A stretch of 64,000 nt of DNA, taken from NCBI GenBank assembly GCA_030704615.1, contig CM060732.1:81987171-82051170 (forward strand), given 5' to 3'. Of this stretch, positions 47,201-58,560 are shown in pieces (the stretch's first letter is position 1; each line of letters starts with the position of its first letter). The position numbers and the translations under genes are program-made. This DNA is from Takakia lepidozioides (lineage: Eukaryota; Streptophyta; Takakiopsida; Takakiales; Takakiaceae). The notes below the pieces were generated by a model. It did no database searches. It was not told the DNA's origin and worked only from the letters and a program-made list of their open reading frames with translations.

Positions 47201-49330
47201 CTTGTGCTCCACTCTTCCTTGCTGCTTTCCTTAATGCCTTCTAGTTCTGAATGGCAGCTTCTGCTTCTGGTAGATCAAAAGCAGCTTGATTATTTTCTTC
47301 TGGACGGGAAATAAAAGACGTATAAATACAGGAAATGAGGGAATGCCAACCATATCTGCTTTTGCGCTATCAAAATCTCACGGAAATTATGAGAACCTAC
47401 ACAGATTGCTACAGTAATAATAATAGGAACGATAGAAATTATGTGCATGACATGCTGTATCTTATATTTGTTTGGACATCTCTGGATGATGCTGTAGTTG
47501 TCCGCCGTCTCAAAATTTCATGTATCTATATGTTCCTCAGTCACAATGGCTTTCTGGTTGATTGAGTTGCACTCTAGTTGTTCTTTGAGAAAATGTCAGT
47601 AGCTGTCTTCATCTGTGACCACAATGGTGTAGCTATAGTTGAACAACAGCTTAAACTAGACTTTGAGGTATGAAACCGGTGCTGTGTGGTGAGTGCAGGA
47701 ATCAGATGCCTTGCAACAGCTGCTACCTATCATTGGCACCTCTCCTGCCAGGTTCCACAATACTGTTATATAAAGCACATAATGGGGGGACTGAACTTGT
47801 TGATCTGTCAGTTGTAGTTAGCATTGACAGTTGGGTTACCTCCTGGCATCAGCAATGCTCTGTAAATTCGCATCTTTTTGCATGTTTGGTTTGTAACTCC
47901 ATGAGAGCAATCGATTTCAGCTGCTATTTTTGGCCTCTCAAGTTGCAGTTGCAGGAGGGGATGATTAGCACTAGTTTACTGTGTTCTAAGCTTATGGGAC
48001 ATGGGTTATGGGACAGCACTGCGTCATTAATAGTTGTCACAGGGGTGCTGGCCCCACTTCTTGAGGAGACTGTTTTTCGTGGTTTCTTGATGACCTCTCT
48101 CACTAAATGGTATCTCCTCTCCTCTTCCCATCTCTCTGTATATCCTTATGTTGACGATAACGTCCAACTTCTTATACAGTACAGTGTGTAGTGTTTTGGA
48201 GAAGAGAGCCTCTCTCATCTAAGAAAGACTGTTATGGCACCTGGTATTCCCTGTCTGGAGAGTCCCGAGTCTTTACCCAATGCCCTCTGCTTGGGTCTGA
48301 GTTGGGTTAATTATGAAATGAATAGGTAACTACATTAAATGCAGCTTTGAAGTTCATCCAGAAACAAGGGACCTTAATGAATAGAATGTACTCATAAGAC
48401 GTAGTTTGAATGAATAGAGTTCCATGGAAAGCCATCTCTTTCGAAATTTGACCCTCAATCAAGACTCCAGAATGGCCACAGCTGTGATATCGTTCCGCAT
48501 TACCACGGGAGTTCCGCGTGGTTAGCTGCAGGTCCAGTTTCACCTTTTCCGGTCTCTCCTACCACGCCAGACTGTTCTGCTCCATCCCAACTCAGTGCAG
48601 GGTCAGTGACTATGACAACACAGACTAATGAGATTACTCTCTTGACCTCCTGGAATGAAATTTTTCTGGTTGTGCAACTGTAATCCTTGGAGACTGAAAT
48701 GACAGGATTCCGACACCTGTTGCAGTGCTGGTGAGTGCTGGTGCTTTTGCTGAAGCTCATTTGACACCAGGCGAATTCCCTCAACTTCTGGCTCTTGGTA
48801 ATCCTCTTCTGCCTGCCGGCTCCCTTTATCTCATTCGCTAATCGTAAGTAGAGGGACACTCTTTCTTTGCCAGAAACTATCTTTTGGCACACAGAAGCAT
48901 GTGAATTGACCTTCTTGTGGCTCTCATCACATTTTTATTTATAGGATGACAGTTTACTGATGAGCTTTAGTGATATGCGATGCAGGGGTGGTGCTGGGGT
49001 TGTCATATGCGCAGACCCGCAATTTGCTCACACCAATACTAATACATGCTGTCTGGAATTCAGGGGTGGTTGTTTTGTTGACATTACTAAGGGTAAGAAA
49101 CACAGTCTAACTCCATTATTCTAGATAAGATATTGCGCGCATATTTGATTACAGTTTTGTTCCTTGTGCCATCTGTCCCATATATATTGCATCAGGTTGT
49201 CGTTGAAAATGTCAAATCTCATGAGTGTTACTAGATTGCTTTGAGGTCTTTGCTCTGCTCAACACTTTTGAGTTGAACGACTGTTTTTGTGGTGCAGCTT
49301 CAAGGCTATGATATACAGGAGCTTATTTGA
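44213..49330 (+). CDS. CPBP-family (CAAX/Rce1-like) membrane protease, probably plastid
   Basis: Predicted intramembrane metalloprotease of the CPBP (ABI, Rce1-like) family. Ten exons in phase: 44213-44593, 44934-45025, 45317-45427, 45892-45974, 47000-47133, 47699-47751, 48017-48109, 48706-48797, 48986-49092, 49298-49330. Protein 392 residues. The first exon encodes about 125 residues, Ser/Arg-rich and poor in acidic residues at its start, like a chloroplast transit peptide. Several hydrophobic segments follow. The three family motifs are present: EETVFR at 301-306, FAEAH at 330-334 and HAVWN at 367-371, so the active-site residues are intact. The C-terminus LQGYDIQELI resembles the Arabidopsis At5g60750-type proteins. 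The protein ends in a tiny 11-codon exon, which the match to the family supports. The substrate is unknown. Confidence 0.92.
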
Positions 49331-50934
49331 AGTCAATAAAAGTGGCCACTCAGAACATTGGCTGAACCTGGGCTTTCAATCAGATCGATGGTTCACACCG
49401 GCAGCATCAGTTTGCAACATGGTCAGCAAAAGTGGCTGGACAGTAGTTTCAGTCCTCGAATCGTGACTCAGTAATTCGAGGAAGAAAGCAATTCACCAGT
49501 CCTTGTTTGTTACACAGGCATAATGAGAGCGTGCCCTGGCTGGGCTGGTATTTTAATAGCTTCATTCCTATTTTCCCAGCTGTTTCAAGAAGGTTAGCTG
49601 GACCACAATGGTTATGTTAGTGCAACTTTTAATGGAGTTGAAAAGGGAGAAGGATACAGGACTGACTGTGTAATTGGCTGCATCCTTGGTTTTTCATGCA
49701 TGTTGCAAAGTGGATTCAGAGCTGTTCATTCAAACATCCGAATATTAACCCTTCGGGGTGGTTGGAAAATGGCCTTGGAAGACCCCCTTGTAGTTTTGGT
49801 ACCATATCTCCATATTGAACCAAGCCTGTCCACTGCAGGGTTGGATACCCACCTTTCCTGCCTTATCCAATGTAAAATTAAAACCAAAAAAGTCCACCAT
49901 TGGATCTTTGAGATTATAAAGTTTGTTCTTGGGCCGATGATGTACTCAATGGAGCTTGTCTTCCTCAAATTTTGTATGGCAAGACGAATCATGGAATTTC
50001 TTTTCGAATGGAAAAGAAAAGTGAGAAGAAACTCCCAAACTCTCCCTGCATAATTGAGTGAGTGAAGCATATCTCTACAAATTTCCAGCTGAAAAGAAGT
50101 AGATTTGATGGGACCTTCTTTGTAGAAAATGGGAATGGGTAAGTGAGCTATAAACAATTTTGCTGGCTACTCATATTTTGCCATGCAATAGCCACCTTTG
50201 CTAAAAGCTGCCTGGTTGTGGCAACCAACTATGGCACAACTGCCAAACTTTCGTACCATCTCTATAAGCCAGAATACAAATTTTTGTAAAGGTATGATCT
50301 TCGTAGATCTATGTCAGTTCTCCAATGTCAGTGTTCCATGTCAAGTCCATGCATTCCTAAGTGGCATACGAGTATACAGAAATCTGGATGTGTGAGACCC
50401 TGTCCCAAGGTTGAAACTTGAAACACACACAAGGAGTCCAAAGTGAGCAGCCTCTAACATCCTATTTTTTGTGGGAATGGGGCCATGGGCTCCCTGGCAA
50501 TAAGTTTACAGCTAATGTCATATTTGCATCTGCACATGAGGAAATTAGTCTATTCTAGCCCTGGACTGTCGGCGATGTATGCCTCCACTAACAGAACCCC
50601 ACCATGTCAAGGCGCAGAAATGTACCGACCAGACGTACTTTGTGAACAGCTACAAACATTTAGACCTCCCAAGGTGTCCAAAACTACATTCAGCTGTGGC
50701 AGTACTCAACTGCTTGTCTCTTCTCTTTGTTTTGACTCTTGCAGTTATAATATGGAAAAAGTTCTGGCAGAAATTTAAAAAATTGAAGCTTTTTAATTCA
50801 CATATGATACAGAGCACTGTAATCAATTCTGACCTCACGAAAAGCCAAAAAGACTGTCTAAATTAGGATACATGCAGGTGGAAACTGAATTCTTCAGACA
50901 CCTTGGCAACGTACTACATTCTCCACTAAGCTGC
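49331..50934. other. Convergent 3' flanks of the CPBP and CWC24 genes
   Basis: It holds the two 3' UTRs. Open frames of about 117 codons (plus, 49700-50053) and 143 codons (minus, 50157-49726) overlap each other; neither carries a motif I recognise nor splice borders that join a neighbour. I annotate no gene here. Confidence 0.5.
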
Positions 50935-52047
50935 CTACTTGCTGCCCTGTGCTTTTTCCTCCTTCATTTTTTTCAGAATTTCATGAGCCGTGTTGAACAC
51001 TCCATTCGTGGGCTTGTTGCATACGTAGCAGTTCTTGTTCTTTGAGTGATGCTGCGTGCATACAAATCTATATCAGTGACAGACAACCAATCAATAGAAA
51101 GAAAGAAAGAAAGAAATGTATTTGCTGAGAGAGCCAAAACTTAATAACATCCACAGAGCTTGGAGCTGAAAGCAGAAGAGAGAATGTTTGTTTGCCATAG
51201 CCTTGTGGCCATAGACCCCGCTCCCAACTTGGGTGGAACTAGAAGAGAGAGAGAGAGAATGTACTCATAAGATGGTGTTAGCCATAGATTTGTGGCCATA
51301 GACCCCGCGCTCACTTTGGGCGGAACAAGAGGGAACAGACACAACCTTTGCGAGGGGCTCACCCCGGTAGTGGGACCCACATTGATATAAACCATTGGAT
51401 CGGGCTTTTCATATATCCTCTAGAAAGCCCTTCACACAAGCATCAATCTGCTGTGTGTGACCTGCCCAGCAATTAGACCCAACTGGGCCCGGGCTTTAGG
51501 CTCAGCCTCGAGATTTTCGAAGTTGGTGAACAGAGGTGCAGGAACCATGTTCTTGATGTTCCTCAAGAGGGTCAATCTCTGGTGAGAATACCTCAGACAA
51601 CATCTCAGAAAATGGATTTTGTCTTCAGTTGCCGGCACATGGGCAAGTACAATGTCCTTTTCCAACATCTGTTTTTAGTTCAGAGGTAGCTCCCCGCCCT
51701 GTGTTTAAATTTCAGTCTAGTGCAGAGGGTAGGTAAACCCTTCAGATCATCTTTTCAGGTCCTTGCCCATGTCACAGATGGGAAACAAGTTCAGAGAAGT
51801 TTATGCCTAACTTTATTTTCATCAGACATTCTTTGAGCATCAAACATGGCTTTGGACACAACCCCCTCCAGGTCAGCTTCCTCCAGTAGGGTCCATTCTT
51901 CTGGACTCATATTCAGATTGAGCATCTCTTGTACCCTTTCTGCCAAGACTCAGACTGTTTGACAGGGCGGTCTTGCTTCCAAGAATTAGCTTCGATTAGC
52001 TTAGGGTAACTGGTATTAGGCATGCCATTCCACTGACCCCACCGTCT

Positions 52048-52082
<35 letters not shown>

Positions 52083-53416
52083 ATGCTCTGCCAATTCAGT
52101 CTCTGTACCAAATTCAGTCTTACTCTGGCTGTCCTCAAAAGTGTGAAATTCAGAAATGATTGGATGTACAAACAACACATAACAATATGATTTTCTAAGA
52201 TGCCTGAGTTCACACTGTTTGTTGTTGTTTGGATATAGCAGAGAAAGAGAGAGGGACTGTCAGACTGACCTTCAATGCGCAATGCTCACAGAAATAATGC
52301 TTGCAATTGGTAAAAACTGGGTCAGTAAACGGCTGGCGACAGATGAAGCAAGCAAACGGGAGCTCATCGTCATCTTCGTCGCTCTCTGCATCTCCTTCCT
52401 TAGCCTCTTCGACTTCAGGCAGACCCCGCGCAATCCTCTCTTTCCTGCGCTTCTCTCCCTCGTCCCACTCTCTCTCCATTTGCCAGCCTGATTTGTAATC
52501 ACCACGGTCATGCATGAACTTACAAGAATCTCCATAGCCGCAGTAGCCAGTTTCCTTGTAGTCCTTGCAGATGTCTGGCTGATAGTCAAACCGCACAGAC
52601 CACCTTATGTGGGCCGACGCTCGCAAAGGTCCGTGAGCGCCTCCAGCTTTTTCCCTCGAAATCGTGTGCTCTTGCCGAAACCCGGCCTTGTGATCAGTGT
52701 AGCCATGGATGCCCTTATAAAGCTTGGCATCTGACGCACCCTTCCCGCCATTGAGAGCTTCATCTGCCTGCTTCAGCACCCTCTCTCTGATCGCACGCGC
52801 ATCCTTATCAAATTCAGTCTCGGTCTCCAGAGTTGCCGTGGCCCTACTATCATTTTGCGTCTGGACCTCTCTGGTTGACTCGTAGAAGAAGGTATTCGTT
52901 CGCCTCTCATCCCCTGTAGTGTCTTCAGCAGACTCTGTTCTGTGAGATCCTGTAGCCGCACCCGATGAGAACTCCAGTCGCCCATCTCCCTTCTTAATAG
53001 CTTTGCCCTTGTGGACCACCGCTGACGCAGCCTCTTCCTCGCCTACCTCTGCCTCCGCAACCCGCTTTCTCATGTTCTTGTTTCTCACTGGCTTCCTGAA
53101 GAATGTGCAATCTGCAAGCCACAACAGAAACACAAACTTCAAAAATTAGAATTTTACAGTGAGGAACACCCGAGATGAGAAGGACAGCTAACTACCCAAC
53201 TGCAACAAATCTCGTACAAGAAAGCGGAATCCAAACATGCATGCTCATAAGACAACCCTAGTCTTCCGAAACTTCGATGCCTCAGAACCTCTGGTGCAAA
53301 CATGAGATTACAAAGTTTCTTAGAGAATGTAGATGAACAGAGATATGGTAGATTTACTCACTATGCGAGCTCTCCGCGCCCGTCTCCGTAGCAGCGTTGG
53401 TCTCGCTATCAGCCAT
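50935..53416 (-). CDS. CWC24: CWC24/RNF113-type CCCH and RING splicing factor
   Basis: Ortholog of yeast Cwc24 and animal RNF113, a spliceosome-associated factor that acts around activation and branch-site handling; the RING suggests ubiquitin-ligase activity. Exons in transcript order: 53416-53362, 53111-52270, 51051-50935; phases agree, 337 residues. After a short acidic N-terminus comes [16 protein letters not shown], the conserved family start. The CCCH finger is [20 protein letters not shown] (C-x8-C-x5-C-x3-H). The RING begins [12 protein letters not shown] and continues CKHYFCEHC, with its last CxxC (CYVCNKP) across the second intron. The protein ends [12 protein letters not shown]. 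All eight RING ligands are present. The 1.2-kb second intron contains a dispersed GA-tract repeat and a GA microsatellite. The start codon is 218 bp from the 5' end of the divergent U2 snRNA gene. Confidence 0.95.
51130..51500. repeat. Dispersed GA-tract repeat, copy in a CWC24 intron
   Basis: Words in order: GA tract, ATGTACTCATAAGATG, TGTGGCCATAGACCCCGC, TTGGGCGGAAC, GGGGCTCACCCCGGTAGT, TATCCTCTAGAAAGCCC, AAGCATCAATCTG. The first third occurs twice in tandem (about 51170-51240 and 51241-51320). The copy at 63625-63950 has the same order. No TIR or target duplication was seen. Confidence 0.75.
52051..52079. repeat. (GA)n microsatellite
   Basis: About 14 perfect GA units lie within the second intron of CWC24. 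Confidence 0.95.
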
Positions 53417-53564
53417 GGATGCTGTCGAGGAAAGGAAGAACAAGGAAAGAGTTGTCCCTGATAGCAAAGAAGAAGAGAGGAATCCAAAACCCTAACAGCT
53501 CTCGAAGGAACCCACGACGGAGGCCTTCCCCAGGAAAAGAAATCCTGCCACAGCGAAAACCATT

Positions 53565-53575
53565 ATCCCATATCG
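53565..53575 (+). promoter_or_regulatory. Upstream sequence element (USE) of the U2 snRNA promoter
   Basis: ATCCCATATCG matches the plant snRNA USE consensus RTCCCACATCG with one change. It lies about 36 bp (centre to centre) before the TATA box, the spacing of polymerase II-type plant snRNA genes rather than the shorter spacing of U6 genes. Confidence 0.85.
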
Positions 53576-53602
53576 ATTGCCCAATGTTATAGTCCAGCTC
53601 AG

Positions 53603-53609
53603 TATATAA
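53603..53609 (+). promoter_or_regulatory. TATA box of the U2 snRNA promoter
   Basis: TATATAA is centred about 28 bp before the first base of the U2 RNA, in the expected position after the USE. Confidence 0.85.
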
Positions 53610-53633
53610 AGTGCTGCGCTTAACAATCATCGC

Positions 53634-53823
53634 ATACCTTTCTCGGCCTTTTGGCTAAGATCAAGTGTAGTATCTGTTCTTATCAGTTTAATGTCTGATA
53701 CGAGACTCATCGAATCTCATGATATTAATCTAATTTTTCTCGGGTGCGGGTCCACCCGGCAGCTTGCTGCCCGGACCCGCGCGCGTCGCCTTGGTATTGC
53801 ACTACCTCCTTGGCCGGCGCAAC
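53634..53823 (+). ncRNA. U2: U2 spliceosomal snRNA
   Basis: The 5' end ATACCTTTCTCGGCCTTTTG and the following bases match the invariant 5' part of U2. GTAGTATCTGTT contains the branch-point recognition sequence, and stem IIa follows. An Sm-like site AATTTTTC lies near 53732. A strong GC-rich hairpin (GGGTCCACCCGGC...) is followed by the conserved 3' loop CTTGGTATTGCACTACCTCC. Length is about 190 bases, usual for plant U2; the 3' end is placed by comparison and may shift by a few bases. The USE and TATA box are present, so the gene looks functional rather than a retro-pseudogene. Confidence 0.97.
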
Positions 53824-54491
53824 CCTCCCCTCACGGGGATCCTTACAAACCCAAACTGGATGGATGCAATAGAAAGACACTTACATGATATTTCGTGAAG
53901 GAGTTCCGTACTCATGGGCATTCACTGGGCGGCACGGGTCAGCACCAAGACGACCTTGTACCGTCCCGTGAATGCCCAAGGCACCCTGACGTGGTGCCTA
54001 ATTTGACGAAGTCCAAATGTGTGTAAGTATCAAATGGGCTAACCAAAATTACATGAGAAACCGGGGTTACAGAGGGTTACACCAACCCCGCCTTCCATCA
54101 AGAATCGAATCCTGAACCTCGCCCATTCTTAAGTATTTAATAGTGAAACCAAGGTAAGAGGGGGTGGGGAGGATTTGACAGGGGCCCCACCGGAGGAGCG
54201 ACGTACCGTCAGTACCGTCGGAACACCCGCGTCCATTAAGTTCTTACATTATTCCTATTGTCTGCCCCTTAGGGGAAATTTACCCAAGAAGTTTACATAG
54301 GAAATTGAAGCAACCAACTCAGCAACCAACTCCCCGACCCACTTCAAGCAAGTGGAAGGACCCACACGTGGCGCTGCACAGGCACTCGATGCCGGAAGGT
54401 CCTGGCGAACGGGCTGACTGTCAGGATGCCCTGATATTCACACTTGGGAGATGTGTCCAAAATAAAACAGCAAAGGGCGTTACACTCGATC
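53824..54491. other. U2 3' flank with nested inverted repeats
   Basis: No gene was seen. GGGCATTCAC (53916-53925) pairs with GTGAATGCCC (53968-53977) in an imperfect hairpin whose arms extend further inward. AGGCACC/GGTGCCT (about 53979-54000) forms a second stem, and CGGGGTT/AACCCCG (about 54062-54092) a third. No clear plant snRNA 3' box could be fixed. Confidence 0.4.
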
Positions 54492-54495
54492 TTAA

Positions 54496-55257
54496 CCCCT
54501 AAGCGCGGGGAGTGCTTTGGGGGTCCACCTCAAAAATGGGACCTACTGTCACCTCCCACGCCATATCTGCCCACAGGAGTTCAACCACGGAAATGAACCT
54601 TACTAAGTGGCAGTTACCTACTACATGCAGGTAGTTGCAAATTTGGGAAGAATTGTCCGTTCCGTTTGGGAGATAATAATAATTTACCAGGGGGTATTTT
54701 CAACTCCAAGGAAGTTTTGAGGAAAAAATTATGTTTGACCAAGTAAATTTGCCCTGACATAGATTTTTGTTGGGGCTGGACCAACTCAGTCACAATTCAT
54801 GGAGGGTTACAGGTGTTACTCAAGAAATTTGAGGGCCAAATTCCTCAAAAAAAAAAATGGCACCTTTGTATGTGCAATCAATGGAAGAAAAACTACACTG
54901 GGAAAGGAAGATCCACATAGCTGCTGGAGTTTTTTACCTCAAAAAGCTGAGTTGGCCCCCTTCCAATTGGTCCAGACCCCTACCCCTTCAGGCATTGACC
55001 AATTGGCCAATGCCATATGAAGGGGACCCGATTGTCTGTCAATTGAGCCCAAAAAAGAGCCAATCAGCCTTAACCACAGGAAGTTATGGCTAGTTAAGCT
55101 AACCCAACCGACCCAAAGTGGGTCGATATATCACTTAAGAGTTAATTCCGGCGCTCACTTTTCATTCAGACAGTTTTTCATCCGCTTTCATCCACAGAAG
55201 TTATTCCGTGGATGAAAACAGTTGCGACCCAATTCAGGTCGCGCCGGCCTTTAGGGG
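54496..55257. mobile_element. TTAA-flanked non-autonomous element (piggyBac-like borders)
   Basis: A 762-bp stretch is bounded by TTAA on both sides (54492-54495 and 55258-55261). The ends are CCCCTAAG and, inverted, CCCCTAAA. TTAA duplications with ends starting CCC are the hallmark of piggyBac-type elements. Subterminal palindromes (GACCCAAAGTGGGTC and GCGACC...GGTCGC) lie near the right end. No transposase was seen. The right end is related to 41690-41726. Confidence 0.5.
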
Positions 55258-55729
55258 TTAAGTTTTTCCATTTTCCTTTCCTTATTCATTACTGGGTATC
55301 CGACCGTTCCCTTCTTAGAAAAATAATTGTTCAAAATTACAATGCACCTGCCATTTTGCAGAAAAATCGTTCAAACGTATATATGCTTTTTAGAAACGTT
55401 TGACTGTGACACGAAGGCTGGTCACAAACTTAGAACTTATGCCATTTTAATTTCAATCTTTTGCAACGTTTTGCGATCCCTAAATTTGATCCCAGCGACA
55501 AAGTACAACATTTTGTGTGGGCATACGAGACCAATTTTGAGGGCTCACACGTGTATTAGTGTGGGCTTATACATTTGTAATTTTTAATATGTCCGCTTAT
55601 TTTCCAGATTTGAAGGGGGTATGTAGCAACTTTGGGGTTGTTCTTTGATGTATACCTTATACATAAGGGGTATTTCCAAATATATTTAGTAATTGAGGGC
55701 GGCCAAGGAAATGATAAACGCGTTTGAGC

Positions 55730-56095
55730 AAGTCTAAAAAGACAACAAAAGGCTAGGTTGAAGTAGAGTACTTGAGGGGCTCAAGCACGGTACTACTTGA
55801 GGTCAAAGAAACTCACAAAACAGATTGGAAGTAAAAAAGCAGCTCCTTGGTGAGCACTAATGAAAAATGTTATCTCGGTCCCAAATAAATAACAGACTCC
55901 AATAGAAAGCAAAAAAAAAGGCTAGGGATTGGGACAACAAGGGCTACATTACGGACTTGAGGGGCTCAAGCATGGTATTAGAACTCAAAGAATCCTGCAA
56001 GACAAATTGGGAGTAGAAAAGCTCTTTGGCCCATTAATGAATAATGTTATCTAAGGTGCAATTATAATAACAAACTCCAATAGATTTCTATCTTT
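55730..56095. repeat. Two-unit imperfect tandem duplication, unit about 175 bp
   Basis: Both units contain GGCTAGG, CTTGAGGGGCTCAAGCA, AAAGAA, AGATTGG or AAATTGG, AATGTTATCT and AACAGACTCCAATAGA (or a variant) in the same order. The second starts at about 55918. Confidence 0.8.
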
Positions 56096-56479
56096 TTGGA
56101 GTATTCGTAATCACAGCAAGACTCATAGATTCCCCATCAAAATGGTTGTGGTGCTTGGCCATATTTTCCTACAAACTGTAAAATTTAAATCAATAAAGGC
56201 CAACGGATCATGGCCTTACGACCGTTGGTTAAGCCATTTCTATCACATTGATTATTGACGTACATTGTCAGCCAATAGGCCAAGAAAAAATCGCTTGTTG
56301 CGATTCAAAGCTTCCCTGACCAACCTCCATCTCCTTGAGCTCATTCTATCATGTTTAGCCTTGAATGAATTTTATTTTATTTTTTACCTCCCTGCATCAA
56401 GCAATCCAAACATCTTTGATTTTGCCAATGATACATATATTAGTTGATTGAATGACATGTATAGCACATGATGACAAGT

Positions 56480-58560
56480 AACATAATGTTATTCGTTTTC
56501 GTGCGAGGATCTCAACGAAGACCTTTGAGTCGTTATGGCCTCCACAATTATCATACCGCACATGTGTTTGTTGACCATAGGAATCAGCCTGGTATGCACG
56601 GGGCTCATTAAAAAACGAGGAAAAATAATCTTGTCCATATCTAACCTTTTAGACTAGTAGTCCGGTAATTACACATCCAAGATGTTGTCACGGGACACAC
56701 GAGAATGGATAACTTTATATTTTGTTTGTGAAATTCATCATCAGGGTCTCAACGATTGCTTGGCGGCCCTAGTAGTTGTGCGAACAATCATAGTTATAGA
56801 ATCTCCACCATATCAGACAACATCAGCATACCTTATAGTGTTATCGCCTCGAAAACCTAAGGTGTGTCCATTATCATAGTCGATAACGAAATGTGTTTCA
56901 CCTACATTTTAATCTATCGACTCTTCATTGAAGGCTCCGAAATTAGAATCCCTATGAAGCACCCCAAGATGGATATCTTATCCAGTGAAAATATGTGAAT
57001 TGATCCCACTCTGGAGAATCCTACCTTGATCTGGAAAGTCGCCCTTCTCAATGTATGCCAAAAATGGCTTTAAGCTCAAAGAAATGTCAGGAGTACACCT
57101 ACCTCCTTCTTGTGCAGAAATGCAAGGTCAGGGCACCTGTCTCCCAGCTCTATTGTAACACTTACAATGTTTGCAAGACCTTCAAACCTTAATTGATCAA
57201 GTCCTGCAGTGCAGTGGGCACTCATATTCCTGAGGGTGATTAGGTGATGTGATGTCCGTCATTTTGATGAAACGCCTCTCACCCAACATGAATGTCATCT
57301 CATCTACCTACGGTAGGTTCATGTAGCAAGGTCGACTTGAATAAATCGGGGCCTGGAACCTTTCGAAAGGTCTCTCAGGACCTTTAATGGTGTTGAAGCA
57401 CTGCTACAAAACCTCTCTTGCCGTAACTCGGAACAAATGGGGCACCAAATGATCCAAACGATCCCGTGATGCATTTATATAACATTCTTCTTGACTAATA
57501 CTACATGAAAGACTGAATCCAACGAAGTTTAGCTATTTTATAGATGATACTTTTAGCATCTTTGGGGTTGATAGTCTCGGCTTTCTGTTAGATATCTTAA
57601 GTATATCACGTGCAATGGCATACATAGCCAAGCAATGCCAAAAAGAACTTCATACCCATCTTCTAAAACCTTTTAAATTCTTCTAAAAGTTCATAATATA
57701 ACCATGTAACCGATGTTGATTGTTTGCGTCGACACCCACTTGCTGCCTTCAACAAAGCACTACCATGCAATATTACCAGTTTAAACTTTTTTTGCGACTT
57801 TGTTATCAAGTCAAGCGGTTTGCGCGATCAAATGTGATGTTTTGATTTGTCCACCATCGTGATGTCTTTTGCAAGTTCGTTTTCGTATTTCCTCAAAAAT
57901 GTTGTGGAAATGTCAATATTGCTCATGATATTACATTGAAATCACCATTTAGAGTGACATCTTCAATCATCCATTTGATGATAATCATCTTTGCTGCTAT
58001 AATGAAAACCTGCTGTAAAACGCATTTGGATGTTCCAACTTGTCTCAAGAGCAAGATATGTAACTTATCAATTGTTTATCTTTGCTTGTAGTTGTTCCAG
58101 GTGCATCAATATCCATCTTTTCCTCAATTTCGACCTATACAATTATAGCTGCAGCTACGCGCTTCACTCCCCTGGGACAATCGAACGATCGATGACGTTG
58201 CATTTCATGACAGTTGAAATATAAACCAAACCGCAGATGATTATCATGTTCTTTCTCTACTATAGACGCATACCAGTAATTATTGGCATTCTCCATAAGC
58301 CAAACTTTTTCTGTTAAAAACAGCCACGAGTGTCTCATCTGCCCGGAAAGCCATTCCATTTGCAGCAGGAAGACGGTCCCTCATTTGCACAACCCGCACA
58401 CTTGCATCAACCAGTTCAATTCTGAACATCACTTCATAATTACATGTTCTTCTAAGGGATTTCTTAGTGTTTTTTGTCCCTGCGTACCCTCAATCGTGTC
58501 ATATATTTGGCTCACTTCAGCTTCTTCCATCGACTTAGGATATATCAAATCTTTATTTTA
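56480..58560 (-). pseudogene. Decayed protein-coding block of unknown origin
   Basis: Read on the minus strand, the block gives a long series of protein-like pieces broken by stops and frame changes. From 5' to 3' they include IYDTIEGTQGQKTLRNPLEE, then (another frame) MRDRLPAANGMAFRADETL, EEKMDIDAPGTTTSKDKQ, FLRKYENELAKDITMVDKSK, LLKAASGCRRKQSTSVTWL, SRDRLDHLVPHLFRVTA, VDEMTFMLGERRFIKMTD and IDYDNGHTLGFRGDN. Neighbouring pieces often stay in register across stop codons, as in an old dead gene. I recognise no domain. It could be an old transposon, an integrated viral gene or a dead host gene. It lies in AT-rich DNA. Confidence 0.4.

Noticed and set aside
49700-50157. Overlapping plus and minus frames of 117 and 143 codons behind the CPBP gene
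   Set aside because: They are opposite-strand readings of the same DNA, without motif, splice partner or family resemblance.
56961-57060. Kinase-like reading (a possible HRD motif) on the minus strand near 56970
   Set aside because: Only three residues match, with no glycine loop, DFG or APE nearby.
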